Positions 18,115 through 28,900 of a DNA stretch of 64,000 nt are shown one piece after another; position 1 is the stretch's first letter; every line of letters begins with the position of its first letter. The notes under the pieces are model-generated. The model searched no databases and was not told the origin of the DNA. It saw only the letters and a program-made list of their open reading frames with translations. Source of the stretch: Bacteroidota bacterium (GTDB lineage Bacteria; Bacteroidota; Bacteroidia; Chitinophagales; UBA10324); assembly GCA_014190575.1 (NCBI GenBank), contig BJGQ01000005.1, forward strand, positions 1 to 64,000, given 5' to 3'. The position numbers were made by a program, and so were the translations under genes.

Positions 18115-19149
18115 TTATTTCTTCTTTGGTTTATCTGAAAGAAAAAACTGGATGGTTTGAAATAATCTACCGAAATGAAATTTCTGTATTAAAACAAAAT
18201 CGTTTCCATTATTAATTGTAGCATAATAATGATCAACATCATATTGCATCGGTTCTCCTTTGTTTGAAAACTGTTGCATGGTCACTTTTGTAACAGGCAT
18301 GTAGTAACAAGTTGCTTCATAAATATTTTTGTGAATATCGGTAACTTTAATTTCACAAAATGGCTTATTCATTAAGATACTATCTTTTCCAGGGTTACTG
18401 TTTTCAAGTCCTTCAGCATTAATATTTCGAAATAGAGATAAGTACATTCCCATTCTTTCTTTGCTCAACTGTTTCGGGTTTATTTGTACATGAGTTTTAT
18501 AACTATATAATTTAAATGAATCAACTCCTGCAACCTCAATAATAAAGGAACTATCCTCTCTCGCTTGATAATTAACCGATACTTCTTTTATTTGGTTTAT
18601 CGGTAAGCTAAAAATATTTCTGCTTTTCCATTGTTCAATGTCGGTTATGTAGCGAACTGTCAGGACCCCATGAAATCCGGGAACACTGACTACATATGGG
18701 TTTTCACCATCAATTGTCTTCATGTAAGTGCCATTAAAATCACTGGTTCCTCCACCTACATAATATGCAGTTATGAGATTGTCTTGCAAATCATAAATTT
18801 CGACTTTGCAATTATTTGTGGCAATTGTTTTTAATACACTGTTGCGTGCTGCTTTTGATACCGGATACTTAATACTGAGTTGTTTTATTGTTTTCAAAAG
18901 CAAACTAATTGTTTCAGGCCGTACTCCGTATTTTTTATCAACTAACCACTGCCCATTCTGATTCCGTTCAAGTAAAATGGATTTTTTATTCATTGAAGCG
19001 ATAAAAATTTTTCCGATGCTTGCTGTATCATCGACTGCAAAATTTTTTTCATTGACTGGCAGCGTGCTGCTCCCGTTTACGAAAACTAAATAATATACTG
19101 CTAAACCAATCAGGAATAAAACAACAAGGTATAACAGATTTTTTTTCAT
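18115..19149 (-). CDS. DUF4340 domain protein
   Basis: 344 residues with one N-terminal transmembrane anchor (LLYLVVLFLIGLAVYYLVF) and an extracytoplasmic beta-rich domain of the DUF4340 family (KSILLERNQNGQWLVDKKY, then TISLLLKTIKQL). In several phyla DUF4340 proteins are encoded next to GldF/GldG-type ABC exporters, which is also the case here (31 bp after gldG). The role is unknown; a periplasmic accessory of the Gld transporter is inferred from position. Confidence 0.8.
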   Translation of the reverse strand: MKKNLLYLVVLFLIGLAVYYLVFVNGSSTLPVNEKNFAVDDTASIGKIFIASMNKKSILLERNQNGQWLVDKKYGVRPETISLLLKTIKQLSIKYPVSKAARNSVLKTIATNNCKVEIYDLQDNLITAYYVGGGTSDFNGTYMKTIDGENPYVVSVPGFHGVLTVRYITDIEQWKSRNIFSLPINQIKEVSVNYQAREDSSFIIEVAGVDSFKLYSYKTHVQINPKQLSKERMGMYLSLFRNINAEGLENSNPGKDSILMNKPFCEIKVTDIHKNIYEATCYYMPVTKVTMQQFSNKGEPMQYDVDHYYATINNGNDFVLIQKFHFGRLFQTIQFFLSDKPKKK

Positions 19150-19179
19150 AATATGGAAATTGAATTCAGCAAAATAAAT

Positions 19180-20904
19180 TTATAATCGTGAATATTTTTT
19201 CACGCGAATGATAATGAATATCGCACCAAACAAAAGTATCATCACAAATGGGAATGCAATGTTTATGGATTGCCACATCGTTTTTTCTTTCTTTACTTTT
19301 TGGGTATCAAGCAATCTAAGTTTTACTTGTTTACCTCTTGTTTCAATTTGATTGAGATTATTCGTGAGGTAATCAATGCTGTTGAGTAAAAAATTTTTAT
19401 TGTTAAAATAATCCCCTGTGTATTTGTAATACCCCAATGAAAACGGTTGGCCTTTATTGCTAAATTCGTTACTTGCCATATCACCATCTGCTATAACGAT
19501 CATTTTGTTTTCATCACTTGATTCTTTAAAAGGTGTTTTTAATGAATCACGAAGTACAGTTTGCAATTCATCAGTCATTCTGTTTTGATAAAGTGATTTG
19601 AATTTTCCTTCCAATAAAACCGCAACCGGATAATTTTTTTTCGTGAATGAATTTATATCTGGTTCCTTCCGAAGTTCACGCATATCAACCATGTAAGGAG
19701 CAAACACCAACTTCGAATATTTAGATGAATGAAAAAGCACCGTTTTTTTTATCCCGGTTGTAGCAACTGTATCCAATGTAGACGGAAACAAAGTGCTTAC
19801 AGCATCGATACCATAAGTAATTGGATGAACTAACTCAGGAGCAAGCACTGGAAAAAACGGACAAGGAAATAAATGAAACTGCGGCTGACTGTTTTCAGCA
19901 CTAGCAGTTTGCACCATTAACGGAATTGGATTACAAACTAAATCCATTAACAACCCTGTATTAAGCCGAACACCATAAGTAAATAATTGATCATCGAGAT
20001 TGAGTGAATAATCAAGAGCAAGCATGGCTGGTTTTTGTGTAAGGCTATCGAGCGATGCATTAACTGCATCCAACATCCACAACACTTTCCCTCCATTCAT
20101 TACAAACTGATCGATTTTAAATTTATCTTGTTCGTTAAAAGGCTTTGTTGGTTGGGCTATAATTAAAACATCTGTTTTCTTTTTTATATTGAGTACCCTG
20201 TTCAACATCAAAGTATCAGCCTCATAAAATGAAGTGAGCGTTTTTACAAAATCATATAAATAGTATAGTTCCTTTTCACCATGGCCCCGAAGAAATGCAA
20301 TTCTTGTTTTTAATGGTGACAGCTGTGTTGTTATAGCAGAAGAAAATTTATACTCGAGCTGTGCTTCGGAATTATTTAATGCGAGTTGTGATTTCATTCC
20401 ACTCTCATTGTTCAAAAGATTTACAGGAACCCCGGTACCTGAATGAAAATAAACTATTGCACCCGGAATAATTAATCGCTGTGAATATTCATCTTCACCT
20501 TTCACGGTTACATTGGTAGGTTCCAATCCATTCTGAGCGAGCTCTTTTAAAACTTCATTTTTTTCTTTTTCAGTTTTTCCTTCAAGCGGATCTTCAAATT
20601 GATACTGCAATTTAGTTCCAGCATAAATTTTCATTTCATCTAAAAGATCTCTTGTTGAATTTGCAAGACGCTTGAATCCTGCGGGCATATCACCAATTAG
20701 ATACACTTTTACAAATACATTATCCTTCAAATCGCGCAACATCTCTTTAGTTTTTTCAGAGATGGTAAATCTTTTATCACTTGTTAAATCCAGGCGCAGA
20801 AATAATCTGGATGCCAGCAAATTCAACAACACAATTATTCCAATCACCACCACAAGGCGAAATAGAATGGATTGTTTGTTTGATTTTCTTTTTGTGCTGC
20901 TCAT
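19180..20904 (-). CDS. gldG: Gliding motility-associated ABC transporter component GldG
   Basis: 574-residue membrane-anchored auxiliary protein. One N-terminal helix (ILFRLVVVIGIIVLLNLLA), a large periplasmic GldG/IFT52-like domain (LRGHGEKELYYLYDF near 204, MLDAVNASLDSL near 277, VIADGDMASNEF near 485) and a C-terminal helix (IAFPFVMILLFGAIFIII). Works with GldA and GldF as an ABC complex needed for gliding in flavobacteria; its cargo is not known. Ten base pairs follow gldF, so one transcript. Length matches the family. Confidence 0.92.
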   Translation of the reverse strand: MSSTKRKSNKQSILFRLVVVIGIIVLLNLLASRLFLRLDLTSDKRFTISEKTKEMLRDLKDNVFVKVYLIGDMPAGFKRLANSTRDLLDEMKIYAGTKLQYQFEDPLEGKTEKEKNEVLKELAQNGLEPTNVTVKGEDEYSQRLIIPGAIVYFHSGTGVPVNLLNNESGMKSQLALNNSEAQLEYKFSSAITTQLSPLKTRIAFLRGHGEKELYYLYDFVKTLTSFYEADTLMLNRVLNIKKKTDVLIIAQPTKPFNEQDKFKIDQFVMNGGKVLWMLDAVNASLDSLTQKPAMLALDYSLNLDDQLFTYGVRLNTGLLMDLVCNPIPLMVQTASAENSQPQFHLFPCPFFPVLAPELVHPITYGIDAVSTLFPSTLDTVATTGIKKTVLFHSSKYSKLVFAPYMVDMRELRKEPDINSFTKKNYPVAVLLEGKFKSLYQNRMTDELQTVLRDSLKTPFKESSDENKMIVIADGDMASNEFSNKGQPFSLGYYKYTGDYFNNKNFLLNSIDYLTNNLNQIETRGKQVKLRLLDTQKVKKEKTMWQSINIAFPFVMILLFGAIFIIIRVKKYSRL

Positions 20905-20913
20905 GATTTCACA

Positions 20914-21645
20914 TTACCATTTTCTGCTTTGAAGTGAAGTTCGTGTCATTAAAATAAAAATGGTAATGAATGAAAGAAAATAAAGTGCATCGCGTGTATC
21001 AACCACACCTCTGCTGATAGATTGATAATGATAATTAATTCCAATATTTTGAACCAATGTATCAAATGTTCCGACGAAAAAATTCAGTTTGCTCAGCATG
21101 TCAAAGGCCTGATATGAAAAGAAACAAAGAAACACCGCTAGAATAAATGCAACTATCTGATTGCCCGTGATGGATGATGTAAAAATTCCGATGCTTACGA
21201 ATGTTGCACTTAGAAAAATTAATCCGATGTAAGAACCCCAAGTTGCTCCAATGTCCATGTTGCCTTTCGGGCTGCCGAGTTGGTAAATTGTGTAGAAATA
21301 TAAAAGTGTTGGGGCAATAGAAAATACTACTAAAAAAAGCGCAGCGAAATATTTTCCCAATACAATTTGCAAATCAGTAACCGGTCTTGTACTGAGCAAT
21401 TCTATTGTTCCGGTTTTTATTTCATCAGAAAAAGATTTCATGGTTATGGCAGGAATCAGAAAAATAAAAATCCATGGAGCATAATAGAAAAGCGGATCGA
21501 GTGATGCATAACCATAATCGAGCACATTGCTATCTGGAAAAACCCATACAAATAATCCCAATGCAAGCAGAAAAACAATCATCACAACATAACCGGTGAT
21601 GCTGCTGAAGAAACTGCTGAGTTCTTTTTTAAAAATAGTTAGCAT
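20914..21645 (-). CDS. gldF: Gliding motility-associated ABC transporter permease GldF
   Basis: ABC-2-type permease with six predicted membrane helices. Family segments include FFSSITGYVV near the start, SFSDEIKTGTIELLSTRPV (residues about 76-94) and LGKYFAALFLVVFS. The tracked ORF opens at a TTG; I prefer the ATG four codons later (MLTIFKKELSSF), as homologues begin there. Partner of GldA (ATPase) and GldG. Confidence 0.92.
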   Translation of the reverse strand: MLTIFKKELSSFFSSITGYVVMIVFLLALGLFVWVFPDSNVLDYGYASLDPLFYYAPWIFIFLIPAITMKSFSDEIKTGTIELLSTRPVTDLQIVLGKYFAALFLVVFSIAPTLLYFYTIYQLGSPKGNMDIGATWGSYIGLIFLSATFVSIGIFTSSITGNQIVAFILAVFLCFFSYQAFDMLSKLNFFVGTFDTLVQNIGINYHYQSISRGVVDTRDALYFLSFITIFILMTRTSLQSRKW

Positions 21646-21708
21646 CAAAAAAAACAATTTCGGGTTTATAGTATTCCTTATTCATTATCAAATCATCAAA
21701 TTACCAAA

Positions 21709-22617
21709 TCAACTTTTCGTCAATTGCCTGAAAACTTCTTCTAAGTTTTGTTTTTCCTGTTGCAATGAAAGTATGATGAGTTTGTTTTCTACCGCGAAAC
21801 GAAAAACTTTTTCTTGAATGTCGGTTGCTGAATTCAATTCAAAATTATTTGCTCCGACATTTCTCGCGCTCTTCACTCCTTCTATTTGCATCAGCAATTT
21901 TTCACTAACACTTTCTTTGAAACTTACTTTCACTACTACTTCATTTGAAGTTGTTCGTTGTAAATTTTCTGCAGTATCGTTCGCAACAATTTTTCCTTTG
22001 TTGATGATGATTACTCTGTGACACAATGCCTGCACTTCCTGCATGATGTGTGTGGAGAGTATCACCGTTTTTTCTTTTCCCAACTCACGAATTAAATTTC
22101 TAATCTCAACTAATTGATTCGGATCGAGACCTGATGTTGGTTCATCTAAAATTAAAACTTCAGGGTCATGAATGAGCGCCTGCGCCAAACCAACACGCTG
22201 ACGATAACCTTTTGAAAGCGCACCTATTTTTTTATTCATCTCTGATTTCAAACCTGTAACTTCCAGCATTTCTTCCATTCTTGATTTTCGTTGCTTGTGT
22301 TTTATTCCATTCAATCCGGCAACGAACAACAAAAATTCTTTCACATACATGTCTGTATAAAGAGGATTGTTCTCAGGCAGATAACCTACTTTACTCCTTG
22401 CTTTCAGTGAATCTTTCTCCACATCAAAATCACAAACAAATGCTTTGCCTTCGGTTTGCGGTATGAACCCCGAAAGTATTTTCATGGTGGTACTTTTACC
22501 TGCGCCATTGGGTCCGAGGAAACCAAGCACTTCGCCAGGTTTCACTTCAAACGAAATGTTGTCGATTGCTTTTTGCTCGCCATACATTTTTGTTAAATGT
22601 TCAACTCTTACCGACAT
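21709..22617 (-). CDS. gldA: Gliding motility-associated ABC transporter ATPase GldA
   Basis: 302-residue ABC ATPase. Walker A GPNGAGKST near residue 34, signature LSKGYRQRVGLAQAL near 135, Walker B VLILDEPTSGLDP near 154, switch His in STHIMQEV, and the GldA-type C-terminal ligand-like extension (EVVVKVSFKES, LEEVFRQLT). Energises the GldFG complex. In Flavobacterium gldA lies away from gldFG, whereas here all three are in line on the same strand, 51 bp apart. A G/C-rich palindrome lies in its 5' leader. Confidence 0.92.
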   Translation of the reverse strand: MSVRVEHLTKMYGEQKAIDNISFEVKPGEVLGFLGPNGAGKSTTMKILSGFIPQTEGKAFVCDFDVEKDSLKARSKVGYLPENNPLYTDMYVKEFLLFVAGLNGIKHKQRKSRMEEMLEVTGLKSEMNKKIGALSKGYRQRVGLAQALIHDPEVLILDEPTSGLDPNQLVEIRNLIRELGKEKTVILSTHIMQEVQALCHRVIIINKGKIVANDTAENLQRTTSNEVVVKVSFKESVSEKLLMQIEGVKSARNVGANNFELNSATDIQEKVFRFAVENKLIILSLQQEKQNLEEVFRQLTKS

Positions 22618-22632
22618 ATAGAAATGACTATT

Positions 22633-22666
22633 CCCCTCTCCCCTTGGAGAGGGGTTAGGGGTGAGG
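22633..22666 (+). repeat. G/C-rich palindromic repeat upstream of gldA
   Basis: Inverted arms CCCCTCT / AGAGGGG around CCCCTTGG, then the tail GTTAGGGGTGAGG. It is far richer in G+C than its surroundings. The same architecture, palindrome plus GTTAGrGGTGrGG, occurs in frame inside sucA at 45300-45332 on the other strand. This type of element is dispersed in several Bacteroidota genomes as I know them. Confidence 0.75.
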
Positions 22667-22805
22667 TGATTTTTGTAAGCTCCTGAACTTTTAATGACAT
22701 GAAATAATGTGAGCAGCGAATTAAGTGCGTTGCAATTGATAACCGCAATTGTGATTTAATATTTCACAAACAACTTACACTATCGTGACTAAGTAATGAT
22801 ACAAA

Positions 22806-22836
22806 AAAAGGTCGCCCGGATTTGGAGCGACCTTTT
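22806..22836 (-). terminator. Terminator of the large repeat-protein operon
   Basis: Stem AAAAGGTCGC / GCGACCTTTT with an 11-nt loop. Read on the minus strand it ends in a run of T. It lies 20 bp beyond the stop of the 843-residue protein gene. Confidence 0.85.
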
Positions 22837-22855
22837 AAATATTTAATGAAATGGT

Positions 22856-25387
22856 TTATTTTTTTGTAGCTGCTTTTACTTTACTATCAATTGTTAAGTC
22901 AGTTGTATTTACAACATCTGTTGATTGCATGTCAATATATTCAATTTTATTTACTTGCTTGGTAGGTGCATTAACTGTTGCATCTTCAAATCGAGCATCC
23001 TCATAATTTGACCAACGACCACCCTCTAATTGATTTGCCCGGTTTGCAACAACATGCCATTGAAAAGTAACATTCGATGTTCCGCCATTCAATTCAACAA
23101 CATCAAATCCACCTGTTGTTTTATTTTCAACAAAAACACCATTGCAGTTTCCTTCTAATTGAATAAAAACTCTCAATGGATGTTTGTCATTAACAGCAAT
23201 TGTGTTTACCAAAATCGGATCCATATCAATGTGAGCTTTTCCATTTACTAAAACTCCCTGTCCGAAATCTTCAAAATAAATTTCAGGGCTTTCAGGTGCA
23301 TGAAGAGTAACAGGGTTACCGTTCAAATCATTTACAATAGTAGAAACTGTTCCGCCTCCAAATATTTTATAATGGACATTCGTAGCATCCCAATAATTAA
23401 TCAACACTTCATCTGCAGCGGTTGGAAAAGCGCTTCCATCCAAAGTATAAATTGCTGCTTGATCAATACTTAATGCAAAGTCGGTATTTCTTGATATAAG
23501 TCCAAAGTCAAATCCCGCAAATGCACCACCTGAACCTGCAACAAGGGTAGTTCCCAGAATATTACTTCCAGTTCCTAAAACACCTGTACCTGTTGCGTTA
23601 TCGTTTTCTCCCCACAATCCAAATCCATTGCTTTGATAAGTCAAACCTGTAACACCTGAACCTGCTCCTGTACCTGCAACGGCATTGTTTGCGCTGAGTG
23701 AAGCATATCCTGCGTTGTTATTATTTATAAATCTTGAAATGAAAAGTGCATTGCTACCTTCAGCATGCAATAAAGATGTTGGAGTTGTAGTTCCAATTCC
23801 AACATTTCCGGCAGCATCAATCACCATGCGCTGTAAGGCGTTTGTGAAAATGGAGATTGGCTGATTTTCTGCTTCATATAAAAGACCATCTCCATTTGCT
23901 GAATTCATTCCAACATAAAATCCATCTGAAGTAAGTGACCCTGTAGTGGTGTTCGTCATATTTATACCAACATAAGAAGCGGTCGTGCTGTTCAGGTGAA
24001 GGAAATCTGTTGGTAGAATAGTACCTACACCAATATTAGTTGCATTATCAAACATTCTGGAGTTACCAAGTGTAGTTCCATTTGGAGTGAATTTAGGAAT
24101 GTAATTAAGTGTACCAGAACCACTAATTCCACCACCACCGCCTGTCGCAGTTATAGTGAAGTTAGGATACGAACCAGTAACAGAAATTCCGGTTCCAGAA
24201 TTTAGAGTTACAGTTTGATCAGGTGCAGTATTTGAAATGGTGGTTCCTGCAATTCCGATTCCTGTGCCGGCAGTATAAAGCTGAATGGTATTACCTCCGC
24301 TGATAGCTAAGTTGTTATTGGTAAACGATAGCGTTTGAGCTCCACCACCTCCAGTAGAGTTGATAGTGAAATTAGGATAGCTACCTGTTACAGTTGTATT
24401 TCCTGTTCCGGTTAACACAACAGTTTGGTCAGGAGCTGTATTTGTAATCACATTGCTATTTAAATTAATTCCTGTACCTGCAGTATAAGTTGTTCCTGTA
24501 GGCAATACAACACTTCCACCATTTGTTAATGATAAAGTGTTTCCAATTAAATTTAATGTTTGAGCATCAGCATCACTTGCAGGCACCCAACTGCTTCCAC
24601 CCCATTTTAAAACCTGACCTGCAGTTGCAGCTTGTTGTGCAATATCTAAAGGATTTGCTAAGGTTCCATCACCGGTTAATCGGGCAGTAACATTCACTGA
24701 ACCACTGCTTGAACCAACATTATCAGCACCAGGCGCCCAGTTTGTTCCATTCCATTTTAATACCTGACCTGATGATGCTCCTTGTTGTGCCAAACCAAGT
24801 GGAGATACTGAAGTTCCGTTTCCACTCAATGTAGAATTTGTAACTGCCGTTTGAGTTCCCCAGTTGTCACCTCCACTAATATTTCCCGGAACCCATTGTG
24901 TACCGTTCCATAACAATACCTGATTGGTCGTGGCCCCAGTTGATGTTACATCAGTTAAATCATTTAATGTTAACGAAGGGTTATTTATTGTGCTTCCAGC
25001 TACCAATGCATAAGGCACACTTAATAATTGTGAGGTTCCCATGTCAATGTATGAAGCTCCTCCTGCCGGGTCCATTTCAACTTTCATAAACTTAGCGTTA
25101 GTAGCCCAGTTGATTGTAGAGAATGTTCCCGATACAACTGTGCCTGCACCAACAGGCAGTGTAAATAATCCGAATTGATTTGTTGTAGCAGTGTGAGTTT
25201 CAGAATAAAGAGTTGTGCCTGTAGCTGTTACATCTTTAATAGAAATCCGAAGACTGATGTTTGTACTAATTAAAGCAACTCCTGCAGAGTTTCTTGCAAC
25301 TGCCTGATAAGTTAGTTGCTGTGGAATTTGTGCAAATGAATATGCAGTGATTAAGCAAAGTGCAATTAGTGTAAGTAAGCGTTTCAT
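22856..25387 (-). CDS. Large secreted repeat protein, TYQAVARN-type N-terminus, fibre-like body
   Basis: 843 residues. Signal peptide (TAYSFAQ), then a conserved N-terminal domain of about 130 residues beginning IPQQLTYQAVARN and containing RISIKDVTATGTTLYSETH and DMGTSQLLSVPYALVAG. The middle has degenerate repeats (GQVLKWNGTNWAPG; AGTGIGIAGTTISNTAPDQTV; NFTITATGGG) of the kind seen in phage-tail and adhesin fibres. A coiled peptidase-like tail chaperone region (GNVGIGTTTPTSLLHAEG) leads to a beta-rich C-terminal part (PESPEIYFEDFGQGVLVNGKA) ending without a T9SS domain. A paralogue lies two genes upstream. Surface adhesin or matrix fibre is inferred; no catalytic motif seen. Confidence 0.7.
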   Translation of the reverse strand: MKRLLTLIALCLITAYSFAQIPQQLTYQAVARNSAGVALISTNISLRISIKDVTATGTTLYSETHTATTNQFGLFTLPVGAGTVVSGTFSTINWATNAKFMKVEMDPAGGASYIDMGTSQLLSVPYALVAGSTINNPSLTLNDLTDVTSTGATTNQVLLWNGTQWVPGNISGGDNWGTQTAVTNSTLSGNGTSVSPLGLAQQGASSGQVLKWNGTNWAPGADNVGSSSGSVNVTARLTGDGTLANPLDIAQQAATAGQVLKWGGSSWVPASDADAQTLNLIGNTLSLTNGGSVVLPTGTTYTAGTGINLNSNVITNTAPDQTVVLTGTGNTTVTGSYPNFTINSTGGGGAQTLSFTNNNLAISGGNTIQLYTAGTGIGIAGTTISNTAPDQTVTLNSGTGISVTGSYPNFTITATGGGGGISGSGTLNYIPKFTPNGTTLGNSRMFDNATNIGVGTILPTDFLHLNSTTASYVGINMTNTTTGSLTSDGFYVGMNSANGDGLLYEAENQPISIFTNALQRMVIDAAGNVGIGTTTPTSLLHAEGSNALFISRFINNNNAGYASLSANNAVAGTGAGSGVTGLTYQSNGFGLWGENDNATGTGVLGTGSNILGTTLVAGSGGAFAGFDFGLISRNTDFALSIDQAAIYTLDGSAFPTAADEVLINYWDATNVHYKIFGGGTVSTIVNDLNGNPVTLHAPESPEIYFEDFGQGVLVNGKAHIDMDPILVNTIAVNDKHPLRVFIQLEGNCNGVFVENKTTGGFDVVELNGGTSNVTFQWHVVANRANQLEGGRWSNYEDARFEDATVNAPTKQVNKIEYIDMQSTDVVNTTDLTIDSKVKAATKK

Positions 25388-25410
25388 TGTGATTTTATGG
25401 TTTGTTTTTA

Positions 25411-25914
25411 TTAGTAAGAGATTTTTTGAATTTTAAAAGAGTGTTTGATTTCTCCCTGTACATTAACTACACATATAAAATATGTTGCAGCCGGAAGTTG
25501 AGATAAATTAAATGTTTGTTGCAGTTGTGAATGACTGCGATCCAATGTTCCAGACAGGTTAAGTGTTCTACCTAACAAATCATACATAACTATTCCATAA
25601 GATTCAGCATTATCTGATTCTAAATTAACAGTAACTAAATCAGAAGTCGGGTTCGGAAAAATTTTAATAGTCAAACCATCTTCACTAAGTTCCTGAATTC
25701 CAACATTTCTATCATCGGGTTGTTGAAAGCCTTGAGTAAGAATTGAATTACCGCCTGTAAAAGTTTGAATCATCATTTCTCCGCTTGTTGCAGATAATGT
25801 GTACCCTCCGTTGTTTGACCATTTTCCATAAGAAGCAATTACTGTGGGCGAAAGACTCTGTGCAGATACTAGAATCGGCAACAGCAAAAGAGCAAGGACT
25901 GTTAAGTGTTTCAT
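25411..25914 (-). CDS. Small T9SS-sorted protein between the two large repeat proteins
   Basis: 167 residues: signal peptide (PILVSAQ), a short domain with GGYTLSATSGEMMIQTFTGGN and ILTQGFQQP, then a T9SS type A sorting domain from about residue 78 (IKIFPNPTSDLVTV, YDLLGRTL, KIQKISY). The short N-terminal domain is a recurrent Bacteroidota module of unknown function, often in front of a sorting signal. It lies 23 bp upstream of the 843-residue protein gene and 63 bp after the 1014-residue one. A role as surface partner or anchor of its two neighbours is inferred, since those lack sorting domains. Confidence 0.7.
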   Translation of the reverse strand: MKHLTVLALLLLPILVSAQSLSPTVIASYGKWSNNGGYTLSATSGEMMIQTFTGGNSILTQGFQQPDDRNVGIQELSEDGLTIKIFPNPTSDLVTVNLESDNAESYGIVMYDLLGRTLNLSGTLDRSHSQLQQTFNLSQLPAATYFICVVNVQGEIKHSFKIQKISY

Positions 25915-25977
25915 TGAATTAAAATTGAGTTGGTTAATATAAAATTGGTTTTGATTTTTAAAATTTTTTGTTGAATG

Positions 25978-28900
25978 TTAATTTTTAATTAACATAACAG
26001 TCAACTGGCCGCGCATGTATGGCTTATTGCTATCGCCACTCACATGACAACCAAGGCCCCCTGTAACAAAAGCAGCCTGAACAGAAATAGTATGTGCACC
26101 GGTCGTTAGTATTGGACTCAAAGACATATGCCAATAATTATAAGTCTTAAGAGTAAATGTGGAGTTCGCTGCATAAAGTCTTTCAAAACCTCCACCTCCT
26201 GGATTTAAAGCCCCATCAATAAAAACCTGTATATCAACAATTGAAAATTGTCCTGCAAGAGTTCCATCGGCATCCATACCTCCGTCAGTAGAGATAAAAA
26301 CTGAATATCCGGTTGGTACTGTAATCGGAATTGTTAATCCCGGAATTAGAACCGGAGGCGTAATAAGAGCTGGCACAAATAAAGTATCTGTTCCAAAGGC
26401 AGTAGTTACAATTTGCCCCAATGTTCCGCCGGCAGTTAAAGTTGCAGGTACCCAAGTTGTACCGTTCCATTGCAATACCTGTCCGTTTGCTGTTCCGGGA
26501 ACAATTTTTAAAGGGGTAGCAACAGTTCCGTTTCCATTAAGAGATGCATCTGTTTGTGCATTAATGGTAAAAGTTGAGCCTGCTAAAGTGAGACCTTGTC
26601 CAGCAGCATAAACTGTTCCGGCAGGAAGTATTACACTTCCTCCATTTGTTAACGATAATGTATTTCCGACAAGAGATAGATTTTGTTGATCAAGATCAAT
26701 ATCATTAGCTGGTAACCATGTTGCACCATTCCATTTTAAAGTTTGACCATTTGTTGCTCCTTGTTGTGCAATTTTTAATGGTGTTGCTCCTCCGTTGCCA
26801 GTAAGTGTTGCATCAGTTATTGCACTTAAACTGAAAACGGTTCCTGCTAAACTAATACCCGCACCATTAGAATAGGTTGTGTTATTATCAGTTGAAGAAA
26901 TGGTAAATGTTGGATAAGGTCCTGTAACAGTTGTGGCGCCACCACCTGTAATTGTTACAACCTGATTCGGAGATGTATTTGAAATTACATTTCCAGCAAT
27001 TCCAATTCCAGATCCGGCTGTATAAGTTGTTCCGGTTGGAAGAGTGACACTTCCACTATTAGTTAACGATAATAAATTCCCGACAAGTGAAAGTTGTTGC
27101 GCGTCAGTAGAACTAATTGTAAAATTTGGATATGCGCTGATAATTGATGTTGCGCCACCTCCTGTTAATACAACAGTTTGATCAGGTGCTGAATTTGAAA
27201 TCACCGTTCCGGCAATTCCAATTCCTATTCCTGATGTGTAAGGTGTTTGTGCAGGAAGTGTAATGGTGTTTCCATTTAAAATACTTAAATCGTTTCCATT
27301 TAACGAAAGTGTTTGAATATCATTATCAGTAGAACTAATAGTAAAGTTTGGATACGCACTGATAATTGAAGTTGCGCCACCTCCTGTTAAAACAACAGTT
27401 TGATCCGGAGATGTGTTTGAAATCACTGTTCCCGCAATTCCAATTCCTGTTCCTGATGTGTAAGGTGTTTGTGCAGGAAGTGTAATGGTGTTTCCATTTA
27501 AAATACTTAAATCATTTCCGGCAAGAGAAAGAGTTTGGGTATCGGTATCTGTATCAGTTGAAGTGATTGTAAAGTTCGGATAAGTACCTGTTACGGTAGT
27601 TGCACCACCATCAGTAAGCACAACAGTTTGATCCAGAGATGTATTTGAAATCACAGTTCCCGCAATTCCAATTCCTGTTCCTGCGGAGTAAGGTGTTTGA
27701 ACGGGAATAGCAACTGAGTTTCCGCCTGTAATACTTAATGTGGAACCCGAAATTGACAAGGTTTGTCCATCTGTATTTAACGAAGTGTTTGTAATAACAT
27801 TTCCGGCTATTCCGATTCCTGAACCTGCTGTATAAGTAGTTTGAGCAGGAATGTTTATTGAGTTGCCATTGGAAATTGATATTTGGGTTCCAGTTATTGA
27901 AAGTATTTGTGTATCAGTGGCATCAACTGTAAAATTTGGATACAGTCCACTAACATTTGCACTGCCTGTTCCGGTAATTGAAACAATCTGATCAGGAGAG
28001 GTATTTGAAATAACTGTACCTGTTACATTAATTCCTGTTCCTGCACTATAATTATTTCCAGCATTAACTGTTACCGAATTTCCATTCGAAATGGTTAATT
28101 GATTTCCGGAAACTGAAAGTGTTTGCAATTCATTCGTGTTACTTAAATCGCCTGTATTGGTTATCACATTTCCTAAAATATTTATACCGGCTCCTGCTGA
28201 ATAATTTATTTGTGATGGAAATGTTACTGTGTTCCCATTACTGATTGTGAGCGATGAACCAACTAATGAAATTGTTTGTGCATCGTTATCTAAATCATTT
28301 GCCGGCGCCCAAGCTGCGCCATTCCATTTTAAAGTTTGTCCGGTAGTTGCGCCTTGCTGTGCAAGGCCAATTGGAGACGCAGATGTTCCTGCACCAATTA
28401 ATGTAGAATTAGTAATCACACTTTGAGTTCCCCAATTGTCACCACCTGCACCAACTAAATCATTTGCGGGAGCCCATTGAGAACCATTCCATTTTAATGT
28501 TTGCCCTGATGCGGCCCCTTGCTGGGCAATTCCAAGCGGGTTTGTTGTTGTCCCATTTCCTCCGAGAGTAGTATTTGTAACGACAGTTTGTACGCCCCAA
28601 TCATCGCCGGCGCTACTATTCAAAACACTTCCTGCAACCAATGCATACGGAACACTTAATAATTGTGAAGTTCCCATATCAACATAATTAGAACCGCCGG
28701 TAGCATCCAATTCCACTTTCATAAATTTTAAACCAACTGCCCAACCAATATTTGCAAATACTCCTGATTGAACTAATCCTGTACCAATGGCAACTGTAAA
28801 TAATCCGAATTGATTAGTGGTTACTACATGTGTTTCGGAATAGAGAGTTGTACCTGTTGCATTCAAATCTTTAATTGAAATGCGAATACTGAGGGTTGAA

